Both the position numbers and the translations under genes were made by a program. This document shows, one piece after another, positions 7,966 to 17,517 of a stretch of 49,890 bases of DNA. Source of the DNA: Acidobacteriota bacterium (GTDB lineage Bacteria; Acidobacteriota; Polarisedimenticolia; J045); the NCBI GenBank assembly GCA_025456425.1, contig JALOKP010000006.1, forward strand, positions 1-49,890. Reading direction: 5' to 3'. Below the pieces are notes generated by a model, which did not search any database, was not told the DNA's origin, and saw only the letters and a list, made by a program, of their open reading frames with translations. Position 1 is the stretch's first letter. Every line of letters starts with the position of its first letter.

Positions 7966-9864
7966 TCAGCGCGGGCGGAGGAACCCCAGCTCGCGCAGCC
8001 GCGCGAGCACGGTCGCACAGCAGCTCTCGAGGTCCTCGCGGCCCGTCGGGACCACGATCTCGGGCCGCGGCGGCGGCTCGTAGGGAGCGCTGATCCCGCT
8101 GAAATCGCGGATCTCGCCGGTCCGCGCGCGGGCGTAGAGGCCGGTCGTGTCGCGGGCCTCGCAGACCGCCAGCGGCGCGTCGCACCAGGCCTCGACGAAG
8201 GCCTCCGGCCCGATCAACTGGCGGGCCGCGAGCCGGTCGGCCTCGAACGGCGCGACGAACGAGGCGATCGTGATCAGGCCGAGGTCGCCCGCGAGCTTCG
8301 CCATCTCGGCGGCGCGGCGGATGTTCTCGGCCCGGTCGAGCCCCGAGAAGGTCAGGTCGTGGCTGATCCCCAGCCGGAGGTTGCTGCCGTCCAGCACGTA
8401 GGCGAAGTAGCCCTCCTCGAAGAGGATCTGCTCCAGGCGGTAGGCGACCGATGACTTGCCCGAGCGCGGCAGGCCGGTCAGCCAGAGCGTGAACGGCTTC
8501 TGTCCGAGCCGCTCTGCGCGGGCCTCCGGCGGGATCGCGCTGCGCCGCGCGGTCGGGCGGATTTCCGGCCCCTGCGGGTCGGCCGTGGCCGGTGTCACGT
8601 CGAGCAGCATCCCGGCACCGACCGTGGCGTTGGTCAGCCGGTCGATCAGGATGAAGGCGCCCATCGCCCGGCTCTTCTTGTAGGGGTCGAACAGCAGCGG
8701 TCGCGAGGTCGCGACTGCCGCGCGGCCGATCTCGTTGAGCGCCAGCGCCTCGGCCGGCTCGCGATGCAGCGTGTTGACGTTCAGCTTGTAGCGCAGGGTC
8801 GTGACCGCGGCCGGGGTCGTCCCGCCGGCGTGCTTGAGCAGGTAGGGCCGCCCGGGGGCCAGGCCCTCCTCCGCCATCCAGACCACCATCGCCTCGAAGG
8901 CCTGCTCGCTGCGCGGGGCGTTGCCGGGGCGCACCAGCACGCTGCCGCGCCCGACGTCGAGCTGGTCCTCCAGCGTTACCGTCACCGCGGCCGGGGGGAG
9001 CGCCTCGTCCAGTTCGCCGTCGAAGGTGACGATCGAGCGGATCCGCGAGCGGTGGCCCGATGGCAGCGCGACCACCTCGTCCCCCCGGCGCAGCACGCCC
9101 GAGGCGAGCGTGCCGCAGTAGCCGCGGAAGCGGTGGTCGGGGCGGGTCACGTACTGCACCGGGAAGCGCAGGTCGATCAGGTTGCGGTCGCTCGAGACGT
9201 GGACCGTCTCGAGGTAGTCGAGCAGCGGGCTGCCCAGGTACCAGGGCATCGCCGTGCTGCGGTGGACGACGTTGTCTCCCCCCAGCGCCGAGATCGGGAT
9301 GAAATGCAGGTCGGGGACCTCGAGCCGCTGGGCGAACTCGGCGTAGTCGGCCCGTACCCGCTCGAAGACCTCCTGCGAGAAGCCGACCAGGTCCATCTTG
9401 TTGACGGCGACGACGACGTGCCGGATTCCCAGCAGCGAGACGATGAAGCTGTGGCGCCGGGTCTGGGGCAGCACGCCCTGCGCGGCGTCGATCAGGATCA
9501 CGGCCAGGTTGGCGGTCGAGGCCCCGGTCGCCATGTTGCGGGTGTACTGCTCGTGCCCGGGGGTGTCGGCCAGGATGAACTTGCGCCGCGCGGTGGCGAA
9601 GTAGCGGTAGGCGACGTCGATCGTGATCCCCTGCTCGCGCTCGGCCCCCAGCCCATCGACCAGCAGCGCGAAGTCGAGCTGCCCGGCCCCGGCGTGGCCG
9701 TGCCGCGCCGAGTCCTTCTCCAGCGCGGCCAGGTGGTCGTCGGGGACCAGCCCCGCGTCGTAGAGCAGGCGGCCGATCAGCGTGCTCTTGCCGTCGTCGA
9801 CGCTGCCGCAGGTGATGAAGCGCAGCAGGTCCTTGCGGTCGTGGTGCTCGAGGAAGGCGTGCAC
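7966..9864 (-). CDS. cysNC: Bifunctional sulfate adenylyltransferase GTPase subunit / APS kinase (CysNC)
   Basis: 632 residues in two parts. Residues about 10-440 are the CysN GTPase: [10 protein letters not shown] (G1), [12 protein letters not shown] (G3), NKMD (G4), then EF-Tu-like beta barrels; with CysD it makes APS from ATP and sulfate. Residues about 460-632 resemble APS kinase, with P-loop GLPRSGKSS at 464. The kinase half is unusual: the APS-binding DGDN reads DGSN at 492-495, and the usual ISP serine is Ala (VAPF, A538), so it may be weak or inactive. A separate cysC lies upstream in the same operon. The fusion resembles rhizobial NodQ, known from Nod-factor sulfation. Confidence 0.93.
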   Translation of the reverse strand: MHAFLEHHDRKDLLRFITCGSVDDGKSTLIGRLLYDAGLVPDDHLAALEKDSARHGHAGAGQLDFALLVDGLGAEREQGITIDVAYRYFATARRKFILADTPGHEQYTRNMATGASTANLAVILIDAAQGVLPQTRRHSFIVSLLGIRHVVVAVNKMDLVGFSQEVFERVRADYAEFAQRLEVPDLHFIPISALGGDNVVHRSTAMPWYLGSPLLDYLETVHVSSDRNLIDLRFPVQYVTRPDHRFRGYCGTLASGVLRRGDEVVALPSGHRSRIRSIVTFDGELDEALPPAAVTVTLEDQLDVGRGSVLVRPGNAPRSEQAFEAMVVWMAEEGLAPGRPYLLKHAGGTTPAAVTTLRYKLNVNTLHREPAEALALNEIGRAAVATSRPLLFDPYKKSRAMGAFILIDRLTNATVGAGMLLDVTPATADPQGPEIRPTARRSAIPPEARAERLGQKPFTLWLTGLPRSGKSSVAYRLEQILFEEGYFAYVLDGSNLRLGISHDLTFSGLDRAENIRRAAEMAKLAGDLGLITIASFVAPFEADRLAARQLIGPEAFVEAWCDAPLAVCEARDTTGLYARARTGEIRDFSGISAPYEPPPRPEIVVPTGREDLESCCATVLARLRELGFLRPR

Positions 9865-9917
9865 GTCCCCTGGCGCGGGGGCGCGCCCGGCCGACCCGTT
9901 CCCGCTGCCGCCGGTGC

Positions 9918-10823
9918 TCAGAAGTAACCCTCCCGCTTCTTCTTCTCCATCGACGCCGTCTCGTCGTGGTCGATCACGCGCCCCTGCCGCTCCGAGCTGC
10001 GGGTCCGGATCATCTCCTCGATGATCGCGGGAACGGTGTCGGCGGTCGACTCGACCGCTCCGGTCAGGGGATAGCAGCCCAGCGTCCGGAAGCGGACGGT
10101 CATCATCCGCGGCGCCTCACCCGGGGCCAGCGGCAGGCGCTCGTCGTCGACCAGGATCAGCGCGCCGTCGCGCACGACGATCGGTCGCTCCTTCGCAAAG
10201 TAGAGCGGCACGACCGGGGTCCCCTCGACCAGGATGTACTGCCAGACGTCGAGTTCCGTCCAGTTGGAGAGCGGGAAGACCCGGATCGACTCCCCCTTGC
10301 GGACCCGCGTGTTGTAGAGGTTCCAGAGCTCAGGCCGCTGATTCTTGGGGTCCCACTGGTGCTCGCGGTCGCGGAACGAGAAGACCCGCTCCTTGGCCCG
10401 GCTCTTCTCCTCGTCACGCCGCGCGCCACCGAAGGCGGCGTCGAAGCCGTGCTGGTCCAGCGCCTGCTTCAGCGCGACGGTCTTCATCTCGTGGGTGTGG
10501 AGTTGGCTGCCGTGGACGATCGGGCTGATCCCGCGCGCCAGCGCCTCGTGGTTGGTGTGCACGATCAGCTCGAGCCCGTTCTCGCGGCAGAAGCGGTCGC
10601 GAAACTCGATCATCTCGCGGAACTTCCAGGTCGTGTCGACGTGCAGCAGCGGGAAGGGGAGCGGCGCCGGGTGGAAGGCCTTCTGGGCCAGCCGGACCAT
10701 CACCCCCGAGTCCTTGCCGATCGAGTAGAGCATGACCGGCTTCTCGAACTCGGCCGCGACCTCGCGGATGATGTGGATGCTCTCGGCCTCGAGCAGCGCG
10801 AGGTGCGGCGGGAGGCGGCTCAT
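9918..10823 (-). CDS. cysD: Sulfate adenylyltransferase subunit 2
   Basis: A 301-residue PAPS-reductase-like ATP pyrophosphatase fold. [20 protein letters not shown] near residue 30 is the SxGKDS PP-loop, and [35 protein letters not shown] and [17 protein letters not shown] are CysD signatures. The C-terminus KKREGYF is the conserved CysD end, so the protein is full length. It adenylates sulfate in a complex with the CysN half of the next gene. Its ATG at 10823 overlaps the cysC stop (ATGA), and cysNC follows after about 50 bases. Confidence 0.96.
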   Translation of the reverse strand: MSRLPPHLALLEAESIHIIREVAAEFEKPVMLYSIGKDSGVMVRLAQKAFHPAPLPFPLLHVDTTWKFREMIEFRDRFCRENGLELIVHTNHEALARGISPIVHGSQLHTHEMKTVALKQALDQHGFDAAFGGARRDEEKSRAKERVFSFRDREHQWDPKNQRPELWNLYNTRVRKGESIRVFPLSNWTELDVWQYILVEGTPVVPLYFAKERPIVVRDGALILVDDERLPLAPGEAPRMMTVRFRTLGCYPLTGAVESTADTVPAIIEEMIRTRSSERQGRVIDHDETASMEKKKREGYF

Positions 10824-11503
10824 GGTCGGAGCTCCGGCGGGTCCCCGGCGGCGGGCGGGGGCGCGAGCCGCCCGCGGCGCGCGAGCTGCTCCAGCACCTG
10901 CTCGACGGCCGCCTCGACCGGGGTCGCCGCCGTGTCGATCACCAGCTCGGCGGCGTCGGGCTTCTCGTACGGCGCCGAGACCCCGGTGAACTCGGCGAGT
11001 TGCCCCGCCCGGGCGCGGCGGTAGAGCCCCTTGGGGTCGCGCTGCTCGCAGACCGCGAGCGGAGTGTCGAGGAAGACCTCGAGAAAACGGGTGTCGCCCG
11101 CGGCCTGGCGCGCCCGCAGCCGGTCCGCCCGGTAGGGCGAGATGAAGGCCACGATCGCGATCAGACCGGCGTCCGCGAACAGCGCGGCCACCTCGCCGAT
11201 CCGGCGGATGTTCTCTTCCCGGTCCTCGGCCGAGAAGCCGAGATCGCGGTTGAGACCGTCGCGGACGGTATCGCCGTCGAGGGCGTAGGCCGCGCGCCCG
11301 AGCTCGACCAGGCGCCGCTCCAGCGCGTGGGCCACGGTCGACTTCCCCGAGCCGGAGAGGCCGGTGAACCAGACCACCGTCCCCTGCTGGCCGAGCAGCC
11401 GCGCGCGGTCCGCCGGAGCGACCAGCCCGCGGTGGGGGACGACGATCCGCTCCCCGGCGGCGCCGGGCGCACGGTCCTGCTCCGTTCGACGGCCGGCGTC
11501 CAA
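10820..11503 (-). CDS. cysC: Adenylylsulfate kinase
   Basis: A 227-residue stand-alone APS kinase that phosphorylates APS to [19 protein letters not shown] near residue 48 is the P-loop. [16 protein letters not shown] keeps both Asp residues and the Arg/Asn needed for APS (Thr replaces the common Asn). [10 protein letters not shown] has the usual serine, and [10 protein letters not shown] and TGVSAPYE are conserved. It therefore looks active, unlike the kinase half of CysNC. The start is TTG at 11503; the leading 15-20 residues are not conserved, so a later start is possible. It is first in the operon cysC-cysD-cysNC-sulfotransferases-glycosyltransferase. Confidence 0.93.
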   Translation of the reverse strand: MDAGRRTEQDRAPGAAGERIVVPHRGLVAPADRARLLGQQGTVVWFTGLSGSGKSTVAHALERRLVELGRAAYALDGDTVRDGLNRDLGFSAEDREENIRRIGEVAALFADAGLIAIVAFISPYRADRLRARQAAGDTRFLEVFLDTPLAVCEQRDPKGLYRRARAGQLAEFTGVSAPYEKPDAAELVIDTAATPVEAAVEQVLEQLARRGRLAPPPAAGDPPELRP

Positions 11504-11547
11504 AGGGTGTCCTCGGGTCCGGCCCGCCCCGCGCGGGCCGGACGGGG

Positions 11548-11553
11548 ATTCTA
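11548..11553 (-). promoter_or_regulatory. Candidate -10 element for the cysC operon
   Basis: On the minus strand TAGAAT is followed by CCCCG, about 45 bases before the cysC TTG. It resembles the TAGACT and TAGAGT elements before greA and rpsF. No good -35 is seen. Confidence 0.45.
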
Positions 11554-11590
11554 GCGTGGAACGGGTGGGCCTCCGCGGCCGGTCCGACGG

Positions 11591-11619
11591 TTGACCCCGC
11601 CCGGCACGCGGGGTATCTA
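11591..11619 (+). promoter_or_regulatory. Sigma70-type promoter of the TPR membrane glycosyltransferase
   Basis: TTGACC (11591-11596) and TATCTA (11614-11619) separated by 17 bases, close to the sigma70 consensus. Transcription should start near 11626, giving a leader of about 57 bases to the GTG with a Shine-Dalgarno at 11683, or an almost leaderless message if the GTG at 11629 is used. Confidence 0.6.
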
Positions 11620-11682
11620 CACCGCGCCGTGCGCTCCCCGCCGCGAGGCCGCGGGCGGCGCGACACGGGCGAGGAGCGTCGC

Positions 11683-13737
11683 GTGGCCATCGCGTTGGAA
11701 CCGGGGGTCGACGGCGCGCCGCTCCTGCGCGTCGGTGCCCGCGTGCTGCCGTTTCATCCGCTGCTGGTCGGCGCCGCGGCGCTGGCCGCCACCGCCAACG
11801 TCCTGCTCAACGGCTGGACACTCGACGCCGAGGTCGACATCCTGGCCAACCGGCTGGTCCGCGGGCCCGTATCCGCCCTGCCGGCGCTGCTGACCAGCGA
11901 CTATACCGCCGGAAGCAACCTTCCCAGCGGCTTTTGGCGGCCGATCGTGGTGGTCTGTTACTGGTTCCTCTGGCGGATCGGCCTCGGGACCCCCGTCGCT
12001 TTCTTCGCCGCCAACATCGCGCTGCACGCCGGGATCTCGATCGGCGTCTACCACCTGGCGCGCCGCTTCCGCGCTTCCGCGACGGCGGCCCTGGCCGGCG
12101 CGCTGCTGTTCGCGGTCCACCCGGTCCACGCCGACGTCACGGCCGGTGTGGTCGGCCTGAAGGACCTGCTCGCGGCGGCCGGATTCGTCGGCAGCTGGCT
12201 GCTGCTGCTCGAGGCCCGGACCGTGGCGGCGGCAGGGGGCGCGCGCCGGGCCCGCGCGCTCTCCCTGGGCGGGGCGGCGGCCTTCCTCGCGGGGATCCTC
12301 AGCAAGGAGAGCGCGCTGGCGCTGCTGCCGTGCGTCCTGCTGGTCGACCTGGGGCTGGTCTGGATGCGGCGCGGCGAGGCGCCGACCCCGGCGCGGCGCG
12401 GGCCGCGGTCGAAGGGGGCCGCCGGGGCGGCGGAAGGCAGGGCGCTGCTGGTCCTGCAGTACGCCGGCCTCGCAATTGCGGTCGCGCTCAAGTTCGGACT
12501 GCAGCGCGCCTTCCTGGGCGGGACGATCGAGCGGGTCGCGATCGACCCGGTCGACAACCCGCTGTCGCTGCTCCCCGCGCTGGACGCGCGGCTGCAGGCG
12601 CTGTCGTTGATCCCGCTCTACTTCCGCCTGCTGTTCTGGCCGGCGCGGCTGGCGCCCGACTACTCCTACGACGCGCTGCCGCTGTCGTCCGCCGCGATGC
12701 CGCCGGAGTCGTGGCTGGGACTCGGCCTGGCCCTCGCGGTGCTGGCCGGCGCCGTGCTCGCGCTGGTCCGGCGCGAGCGGCTGCCGTTCGCGGCGCTGGT
12801 GATCGGCGCCGTCACCTACTTTCCGGTCTCGAACCTGCTGGTGACGCTCGGCACCAACGCCGCCGAGCGCTTCCTCTACCTCCCGTCGATCGGCTTCTGC
12901 CTTGCGCTCGGCTGGGGAGCGGGGCGCCTCGTGGCGCGCCCCGGCGCGGCCGGGCGCGCGGCCTGGGCCGTGCTCGCGCTGCTGGTCGCCGCGGGGATCG
13001 TGCGCAGCGATCTGCGCAACCGGGACTGGGCCGACAAGTACACGCTGTGGAGCGCGGCCCACGAGACCGTTCCGCGAAACCTCAAGGTCGTGCTGAACCT
13101 CTCGCCACACCTCCTGGGGCGGGGCGAGGTCGACCGCGCGCTGGGGCTGCTCGACGGCGCGCTGGCGCAGCAGGACCCGCTCCCCGTGACGCAGCCGCTG
13201 CTCGCCGCCTACCGGCCGCTGCTGAAGAGCCAGCGCGCGGCGGCGCTGGCCCAGGCCGGGCGCGGAGCCGAAGCCCGCGCGCTGTTCGCCGAGGCGATCG
13301 CCGAGGCGCCGGAGCAGCCCGACCCGCGGATCCGGCTGGCGCGGCTCCTCAACCGGGAGGGGGAGAGCGCGAAGGCGCTGGAGCAGCTCGACGCGGTGCT
13401 GCGGCTCGACCTGACGACCGCGGAGTTGGCGCGGGTCGAGGAGGAGAAGCTGGTCGCGCTGTCCCGGCTCGAGCCGGACGGAGACCCGGCACGCGTCCGC
13501 GAGGCCGTGCGGCGGGCGCTCGAGGGGCCGCTGCCGGAGGCCGGGACGCTGGCCCGGGCGCTTGCCGCGGAAGCGCCGGAGAGCGCCTTCCCGCCCTACC
13601 TGCTGGGGTTCGTCGAGCGCCGGATGGGCCGCGCCGGTGCGGCGGAGGAGGCGTGGCGCGCGGCGCGCGCGAAGGCCGCGCCCGGCAGCCCGCTCCGCGC
13701 GGAGATCGAGCGGCAGCTGGGGGGACTCGCCCGCTGA
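11683..13737 (+). CDS. TPR-containing polytopic membrane protein, TMTC/O-mannosyltransferase-like
   Basis: 684 residues from the GTG at 11683, preceded by GAGGAG six bases away; a GTG at 11629 would add 18 poorly conserved residues. Residues about 20-450 hold around ten membrane helices with [33 protein letters not shown] and [22 protein letters not shown]. These match the GT-C core of TMTC-type proteins, known in animals as O-mannosyltransferases. The C-terminal 230 residues carry tetratricopeptide-like repeats (for example [26 protein letters not shown]). A role in glycosylating extracytoplasmic proteins or glycan is inferred. It is divergent from the PAPS operon. Confidence 0.75.
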   Translation: MAIALEPGVDGAPLLRVGARVLPFHPLLVGAAALAATANVLLNGWTLDAEVDILANRLVRGPVSALPALLTSDYTAGSNLPSGFWRPIVVVCYWFLWRIGLGTPVAFFAANIALHAGISIGVYHLARRFRASATAALAGALLFAVHPVHADVTAGVVGLKDLLAAAGFVGSWLLLLEARTVAAAGGARRARALSLGGAAAFLAGILSKESALALLPCVLLVDLGLVWMRRGEAPTPARRGPRSKGAAGAAEGRALLVLQYAGLAIAVALKFGLQRAFLGGTIERVAIDPVDNPLSLLPALDARLQALSLIPLYFRLLFWPARLAPDYSYDALPLSSAAMPPESWLGLGLALAVLAGAVLALVRRERLPFAALVIGAVTYFPVSNLLVTLGTNAAERFLYLPSIGFCLALGWGAGRLVARPGAAGRAAWAVLALLVAAGIVRSDLRNRDWADKYTLWSAAHETVPRNLKVVLNLSPHLLGRGEVDRALGLLDGALAQQDPLPVTQPLLAAYRPLLKSQRAAALAQAGRGAEARALFAEAIAEAPEQPDPRIRLARLLNREGESAKALEQLDAVLRLDLTTAELARVEEEKLVALSRLEPDGDPARVREAVRRALEGPLPEAGTLARALAAEAPESAFPPYLLGFVERRMGRAGAAEEAWRAARAKAAPGSPLRAEIERQLGGLAR

Positions 13738-13739
13738 GG

Positions 13740-14219
13740 CTACGGCAGCTCGCCGCGCCCCGCGGCGACCCCGGCCGGATCCCCCTGCACCCAGAAGACC
13801 ACGTCTCCCGCGGCCCAAAGCGCGTGGTGCCCGCCCGGGCCGACGCAGAGCCAGGTCCCGGGCCGGGCCGGGTCGGCGACCGGCGGGGAGAACGGCGTCC
13901 CGCCCGGCGCCATCCGCCCGAGCATCGCGCGCAGGGTCTGTTCGGCGGCCGGCGCGTCGGCGAAGCGCGAAGCGAAGAGGACCAGCCGCCCGTCCGCCCC
14001 GTAGCTCGCGACCGCGGACTCGACCGGCGCGACGTCCTTCCCGTGCAGGTGCCCGATCGCCTGCCGCGCGGCGTCCCCCTGCTCGAGCCGGGTACGGGGC
14101 CGTCCGGCCAACTGGGCCGGGGTCAGCTCCCGCGGCGGCGCGGCGCAGGCCGGCAGGGAGAGCACGGCGAGCAGCAGGACCGACAGCTGGGCCGGCTTTC
14201 GGAGCGCCATCCCGTTCAT
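13740..14219 (-). CDS. Hypothetical lipoprotein
   Basis: 159 residues with a signal peptide and lipobox LSLPACA (Cys about residue 25), so it should be a lipidated envelope protein. The mature part starts PPRELTPAQLAGRP and has a compact C-terminal region (GTWLCVGPGGHHALWAAGDVVFWVQGD) that looks like beta strands. I do not recognise a family. Its ATG at 14219 overlaps the stop of the PAP phosphatase gene (ATGA), so it is the last gene of the ccm-cysQ unit and may be cotranscribed with the cytochrome maturation genes. Confidence 0.65.
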   Translation of the reverse strand: MNGMALRKPAQLSVLLLAVLSLPACAAPPRELTPAQLAGRPRTRLEQGDAARQAIGHLHGKDVAPVESAVASYGADGRLVLFASRFADAPAAEQTLRAMLGRMAPGGTPFSPPVADPARPGTWLCVGPGGHHALWAAGDVVFWVQGDPAGVAAGRGELP

Positions 14220-15202
14220 CGTTCCCCCAGCGCCTCCAGCACGCGCTCGTGCAGGTCCCCGTTGCTGGCCACGACGCCGCGGTTCCGCTCCATTGCGCGC
14301 CCGCCGGCGAAGTCGAGCGGGCGCCCGGCGGCGTCGGTGACCCGGCCGCCGGCTTCTTCCACGATCAGCGCGCCGGCGGCGTGGTCCCAGATCTTCTCGC
14401 GGTAGCCGGGGGCGTCGGGGGAGGGGAGCCGCAGGTAGAGCACGGCGTCGCCGCGCGCGAGGGCGCCGTACTTGGCCTGACTGTCCATCCGCAGCGGCGG
14501 CGTCTCGATCCCCAGCGCCCGTGCCAGCGCGGCGTGCCGGGCCTGGTCGCCGTGTGCCGGCTCGACGCTCTCGGCGAAGCGCACCGCAGGGCCGGCGGGG
14601 CCGCGCACGACGCGGATCGGAGCGCCGGAGCCGGGCGCGTGGAGCGGCGCCATCTCCGCCCCCTGGCCGCGCACCGCGACGAACAGGGTGCCGTGCGGCG
14701 AGTCCGGCAGCCCGGCGGCGAGCGGCAGGGCCGGGCAGGCGAGCGCGGCCACCTCGACCCGGCCCTCGACCACGAGCGCCAGCGCGATCGCGTACTGATC
14801 GTCGCGCAGGAAGCCCTTCGTCCCGTCGATCGGGTCGAGCGTCCAGAAGCGGGCGCCGACGTCCCCGGCGCCGGCGTCGATCCAGTCGCAGACGGCGGCG
14901 GGAGTCGCCTCCGGAAGGAGCCGCTGGACCTGCCCGGCCACGGCGGCCAGCGCCGCCGCGCCCCCGGGCGCGCGCAGCGGGCCGGCGTCCTCTTCCGCGA
15001 CGATCGGGTCGGCCGGGAAGGCCTCGCGCAGGCGCCGGCAGATCGCCGCCTGCGAGCCGAAGTCGGCGATCGTGACCGGGCTGCGGTCGGCCTTGGCAAG
15101 CGTGCCCGGGTCGATGCGCTCGGCCCGGACCGCCGCCGTCAGGCGCGCGGCGAGCGCGACCCCCTCGATCGCGACCTGCCGCTCGCGCGCGTAGCCGCTC
15201 AC
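14216..15202 (-). CDS. cysQ: 3'(2'),5'-bisphosphate nucleotidase (HAL2/CysQ family)
   Basis: A 328-residue inositol-monophosphatase-superfamily enzyme. Metal-binding signatures are IVAEEDAG (about residue 67), WTLDPIDGTKGF (about 118) and IWDHAAGALIVEEAGG (about 270). The length and PIDGTKGFLRDDQYAIALAL match the HAL2 branch, which hydrolyses 3'-phosphoadenosine 5'-phosphate, the by-product of sulfotransferases, to AMP. This completes the PAPS cycle of the locus to its left. It begins 4 bases after the ccmD stop, an unexpected partner for cytochrome maturation genes. Action on inositol phosphates is a weaker alternative. Confidence 0.88.
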   Translation of the reverse strand: MSGYARERQVAIEGVALAARLTAAVRAERIDPGTLAKADRSPVTIADFGSQAAICRRLREAFPADPIVAEEDAGPLRAPGGAAALAAVAGQVQRLLPEATPAAVCDWIDAGAGDVGARFWTLDPIDGTKGFLRDDQYAIALALVVEGRVEVAALACPALPLAAGLPDSPHGTLFVAVRGQGAEMAPLHAPGSGAPIRVVRGPAGPAVRFAESVEPAHGDQARHAALARALGIETPPLRMDSQAKYGALARGDAVLYLRLPSPDAPGYREKIWDHAAGALIVEEAGGRVTDAAGRPLDFAGGRAMERNRGVVASNGDLHERVLEALGER

Positions 15203-15206
15203 GGGA

Positions 15207-15329
15207 TCAGCGCTGCAGCGCGTCGATCCGGCGGGCGAGCGACGCGTTCTTCGCGACCAGCCGGCCGACGAAGAGCGCGATCAGCGCGAACCCCGCGGCG
15301 TAGCCCCAGAACATCATCGTCGTGCTCAT
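15207..15329 (-). CDS. ccmD: CcmD-like small heme exporter subunit
   Basis: A 40-residue protein: one N-terminal membrane helix (MMFWGYAAGFALIALFVGRLVA) followed by a basic cytoplasmic tail (RRIDALQR), the standard CcmD layout. Its ATG at 15329 overlaps the ccmC stop as ATGA. CcmD is needed to release heme-loaded CcmE from the CcmABC complex. Assigned by position, size and topology, since CcmD has little sequence conservation. Confidence 0.75.
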   Translation of the reverse strand: MSTTMMFWGYAAGFALIALFVGRLVAKNASLARRIDALQR

Positions 15330-16042
15330 CGTCCGTTCTCCTCGTGCTCCGCCAGCCGCTCGCGCGCCGAGACCGCGTCCTCGAGCTGCGCGGTCCGCCA
15401 CGCGGCGTAGAGCAGCGCGACGTGCATCAGCGTGACCCCGATCATCCCGGCCACGAAGGCGGTCCACATCTCGGGGGCGAGCGCCCCCTCCGCGCCGCGC
15501 TTGAAGATCATCGGGTGGTTGCCCCGCCACCAGTGAACCGAGAGGTAGACGACCGGCAGGTTGAGCACGCCGACGATCGCGATCACCGAGGCCAGGCGGG
15601 CCGACTGCTCCGCGTTGTGAGAGACCTTCCGGACCAGCATCGCGCCCAGGAAGATCAGCCAGGTGATCAGCGAGGTCGTCAAGCGCGGCTCCCAGGTCCA
15701 CCAGGTCCCCCACGCCGAGCGGGCCCAGATCGGCCCCGTGACCAGCACGATCGTGGCCCAGAGCGTTCCCGTCTCGACCGCAGCGCGGCCGATCTCGTCC
15801 CAGCCCGAGCGCCGCGTCGCGAGGTAGGCCAGCCCCGCGACCCCCGCGAGCACGAACCCCAGCATCGCGTTCGCGGCCGATGGTACGTGGAAGTAGAAGA
15901 TCCGCTGCACGTCGCCCATGACCTTCTCGGTCGGGGCGTAGAGCATCGCGCCCCAGAGCAGGAGCAGCGCCCCGGCGAGGAACAGCGCCCCGCAGGCGAT
16001 CGCGGCCGGCCGGCCGAGGGCGGATGAGGTGCGTTCGGACAT
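15326..16042 (-). CDS. ccmC: Heme exporter protein CcmC
   Basis: 238 residues with about six membrane helices. The tryptophan-rich heme-handling (WWD) motif is GTWWTWEPRLTTSLITWL near residue 112. Candidate axial histidines are in IFYFHVPSAAN (about residue 50) and VYLSVHWWRGNHP (about residue 170), flanking the WWD loop as in the family. It loads heme onto CcmE in the periplasm. Start ATG at 16042. It lies between ccmB and ccmD in the usual order. Confidence 0.95.
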   Translation of the reverse strand: MSERTSSALGRPAAIACGALFLAGALLLLWGAMLYAPTEKVMGDVQRIFYFHVPSAANAMLGFVLAGVAGLAYLATRRSGWDEIGRAAVETGTLWATIVLVTGPIWARSAWGTWWTWEPRLTTSLITWLIFLGAMLVRKVSHNAEQSARLASVIAIVGVLNLPVVYLSVHWWRGNHPMIFKRGAEGALAPEMWTAFVAGMIGVTLMHVALLYAAWRTAQLEDAVSARERLAEHEENGR

Positions 16043-16066
16043 CGTGCGTTCCCCTGCGGCCCGCCG

Positions 16067-16780
16067 CTACTCGACGAGCACCGATTCGAAGAGGAGGGCT
16101 CCCAGCGCGAGGTTGAGCCCGAGCGTGGCCAGCAGCACCGCGGGCCACGGGGAGGCGTCGGCCAGCGTACCGCCCGCGAGGAGCTTCGCGGTCGTCATCG
16201 ACCCGGCGATCAGGATCGGCGAGGCGACCGGCAGGACCAGGATCGAAAGCATCGCCTCGCCGCGCCCGAGGCTCGTGGTCAGGCTCCCCAGGAGCGTTCC
16301 GAGCGCGGCCAGTCCGCCGGTCCCCAGCAGCAGCGCGAGCGCGAGCTGACCCCAGTGCAGGCCGGGCGGCAGATCGAAGAAGACGACCGTGAGCGGCACC
16401 AGCAGCAGCTCGACCGCCAGCCCCAGCAGCAGCCCCTCGAGCCACTTCACCGCGAAGAGCGCGGTCCGGTCGAGCGGCGAGAGCAGCAGCCCCTGCCAGC
16501 GCTCCTCGTCGCGGTCGACCAGCAGCGCGCGGGCCTGCCCGACCAGCATCGCGAAGGCGATCGCGGTCCAGAGGATGCCGGGCGCCAGGCGGCGCCGGTC
16601 GTCGGGTCCCATCTCGGGCAGGTTGAAGGTCACGCCCGCGACGACCAGCACGATCATCGCGAACATCAGCATCGGGACGAGCGCCTCGCCCGTCCGCAGC
16701 TCGCGGCGCAGGTCGGCGGCGAACAGCGCCGACGCGGCGCGCGCCACGCCGCCCGCGCCGTGCGCCGCGCCGGCGCTCAC
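16067..16780 (-). CDS. ccmB: Heme exporter protein CcmB
   Basis: 237 residues with six predicted membrane helices. FAADLRRELRTGEALVPMLMFAMIVLVV at the N-terminus and LVDRDEERWQGLLLSPLDR after the second helix are typical of CcmB, the permease of the CcmABC ATPase complex that drives release of holo-CcmE. Its start at 16780 overlaps the ccmA stop (16777-16779). Confidence 0.94.
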   Translation of the reverse strand: MSAGAAHGAGGVARAASALFAADLRRELRTGEALVPMLMFAMIVLVVAGVTFNLPEMGPDDRRRLAPGILWTAIAFAMLVGQARALLVDRDEERWQGLLLSPLDRTALFAVKWLEGLLLGLAVELLLVPLTVVFFDLPPGLHWGQLALALLLGTGGLAALGTLLGSLTTSLGRGEAMLSILVLPVASPILIAGSMTTAKLLAGGTLADASPWPAVLLATLGLNLALGALLFESVLVE

Positions 16781-17517
16781 GCGGCCGCTCCCGGGGCGGT
16801 TCCCGCGGCGGCGACGAGCGCGGTCCAGCCCGCGGCATCGCGCTCGGCCGCCGGACCGAGCGCCGCGATCCGCCCGCGGTTCAGCACCAGGACGCGGTCG
16901 GCCCGCGGCAACGCCGCCTCGGCCCGGTGGCTGATCATCGCCAGCGTCGCGCCGCGCGCGCGCTGCTCGTCGAGCAGCGCGTCGAGCCGTGCCCGGCCCT
17001 CCGGGTCGAGACCGGTCGTCGGTTCGTCGAGCAGCACGAGGCGCGGCTCGTGCTGCAGTGCCCGGGCCAGCGCCAGCCGCTGCATCATCCCGCGCGAGAA
17101 GCCCCGGACGGTGCGCTGCGCGACGCGCGCCATCCCGATCTTCGCGAGCCAGCGTTCGGCCAGCGCGCCGGTGTCGCCCGCGACGCCGTAGAGGTGCGCG
17201 TAGAGCTCGAGGTTCTCCTTCGCCGTGAGGTGCTCGTAGAGAAAGGAGCGGTGGCCGAGGAACCCGATCGCCGCGCGCGCCCGCCCCGCCCTCGTGCCGC
17301 GCAGGTCGATCCCGTCGACGAGCACCTGGCCTGAGGTCGGGCGGGTCAGGCCGGCGGCGAGGCGGAGCAGAGTCGACTTGCCGGCCCCGTTCGGCCCCAG
17401 GATCAGCAGCGCCTCGCCGGCCCCCACAGTCAGCGTGGCGTCCGCCAGCGCCACGACCGCGCCGAAGCGCCGGCCAGTGGACCGGAACTCGAGCGCGACG
17501 CCCGCGCCCGTGCTCAC
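16777..17517 (-). CDS. ccmA: Heme exporter ATP-binding protein CcmA
   Basis: 246 residues from the GTG at 17517, which overlaps the stop of the small upstream ORF as GTGA; a longer frame exists but its extra residues are Arg-rich and unlike the family. ILGPNGAGKSTLLRL is Walker A, RGFSRGMMQRLALARAL the ABC signature region, LVLLDEPTTGLD Walker B, and MISHR the H-loop. It energises the CcmABC complex. The signature reads FSRGMMQR rather than LSGGQ, which is usual for CcmA. Confidence 0.94.
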   Translation of the reverse strand: MSTGAGVALEFRSTGRRFGAVVALADATLTVGAGEALLILGPNGAGKSTLLRLAAGLTRPTSGQVLVDGIDLRGTRAGRARAAIGFLGHRSFLYEHLTAKENLELYAHLYGVAGDTGALAERWLAKIGMARVAQRTVRGFSRGMMQRLALARALQHEPRLVLLDEPTTGLDPEGRARLDALLDEQRARGATLAMISHRAEAALPRADRVLVLNRGRIAALGPAAERDAAGWTALVAAAGTAPGAAA

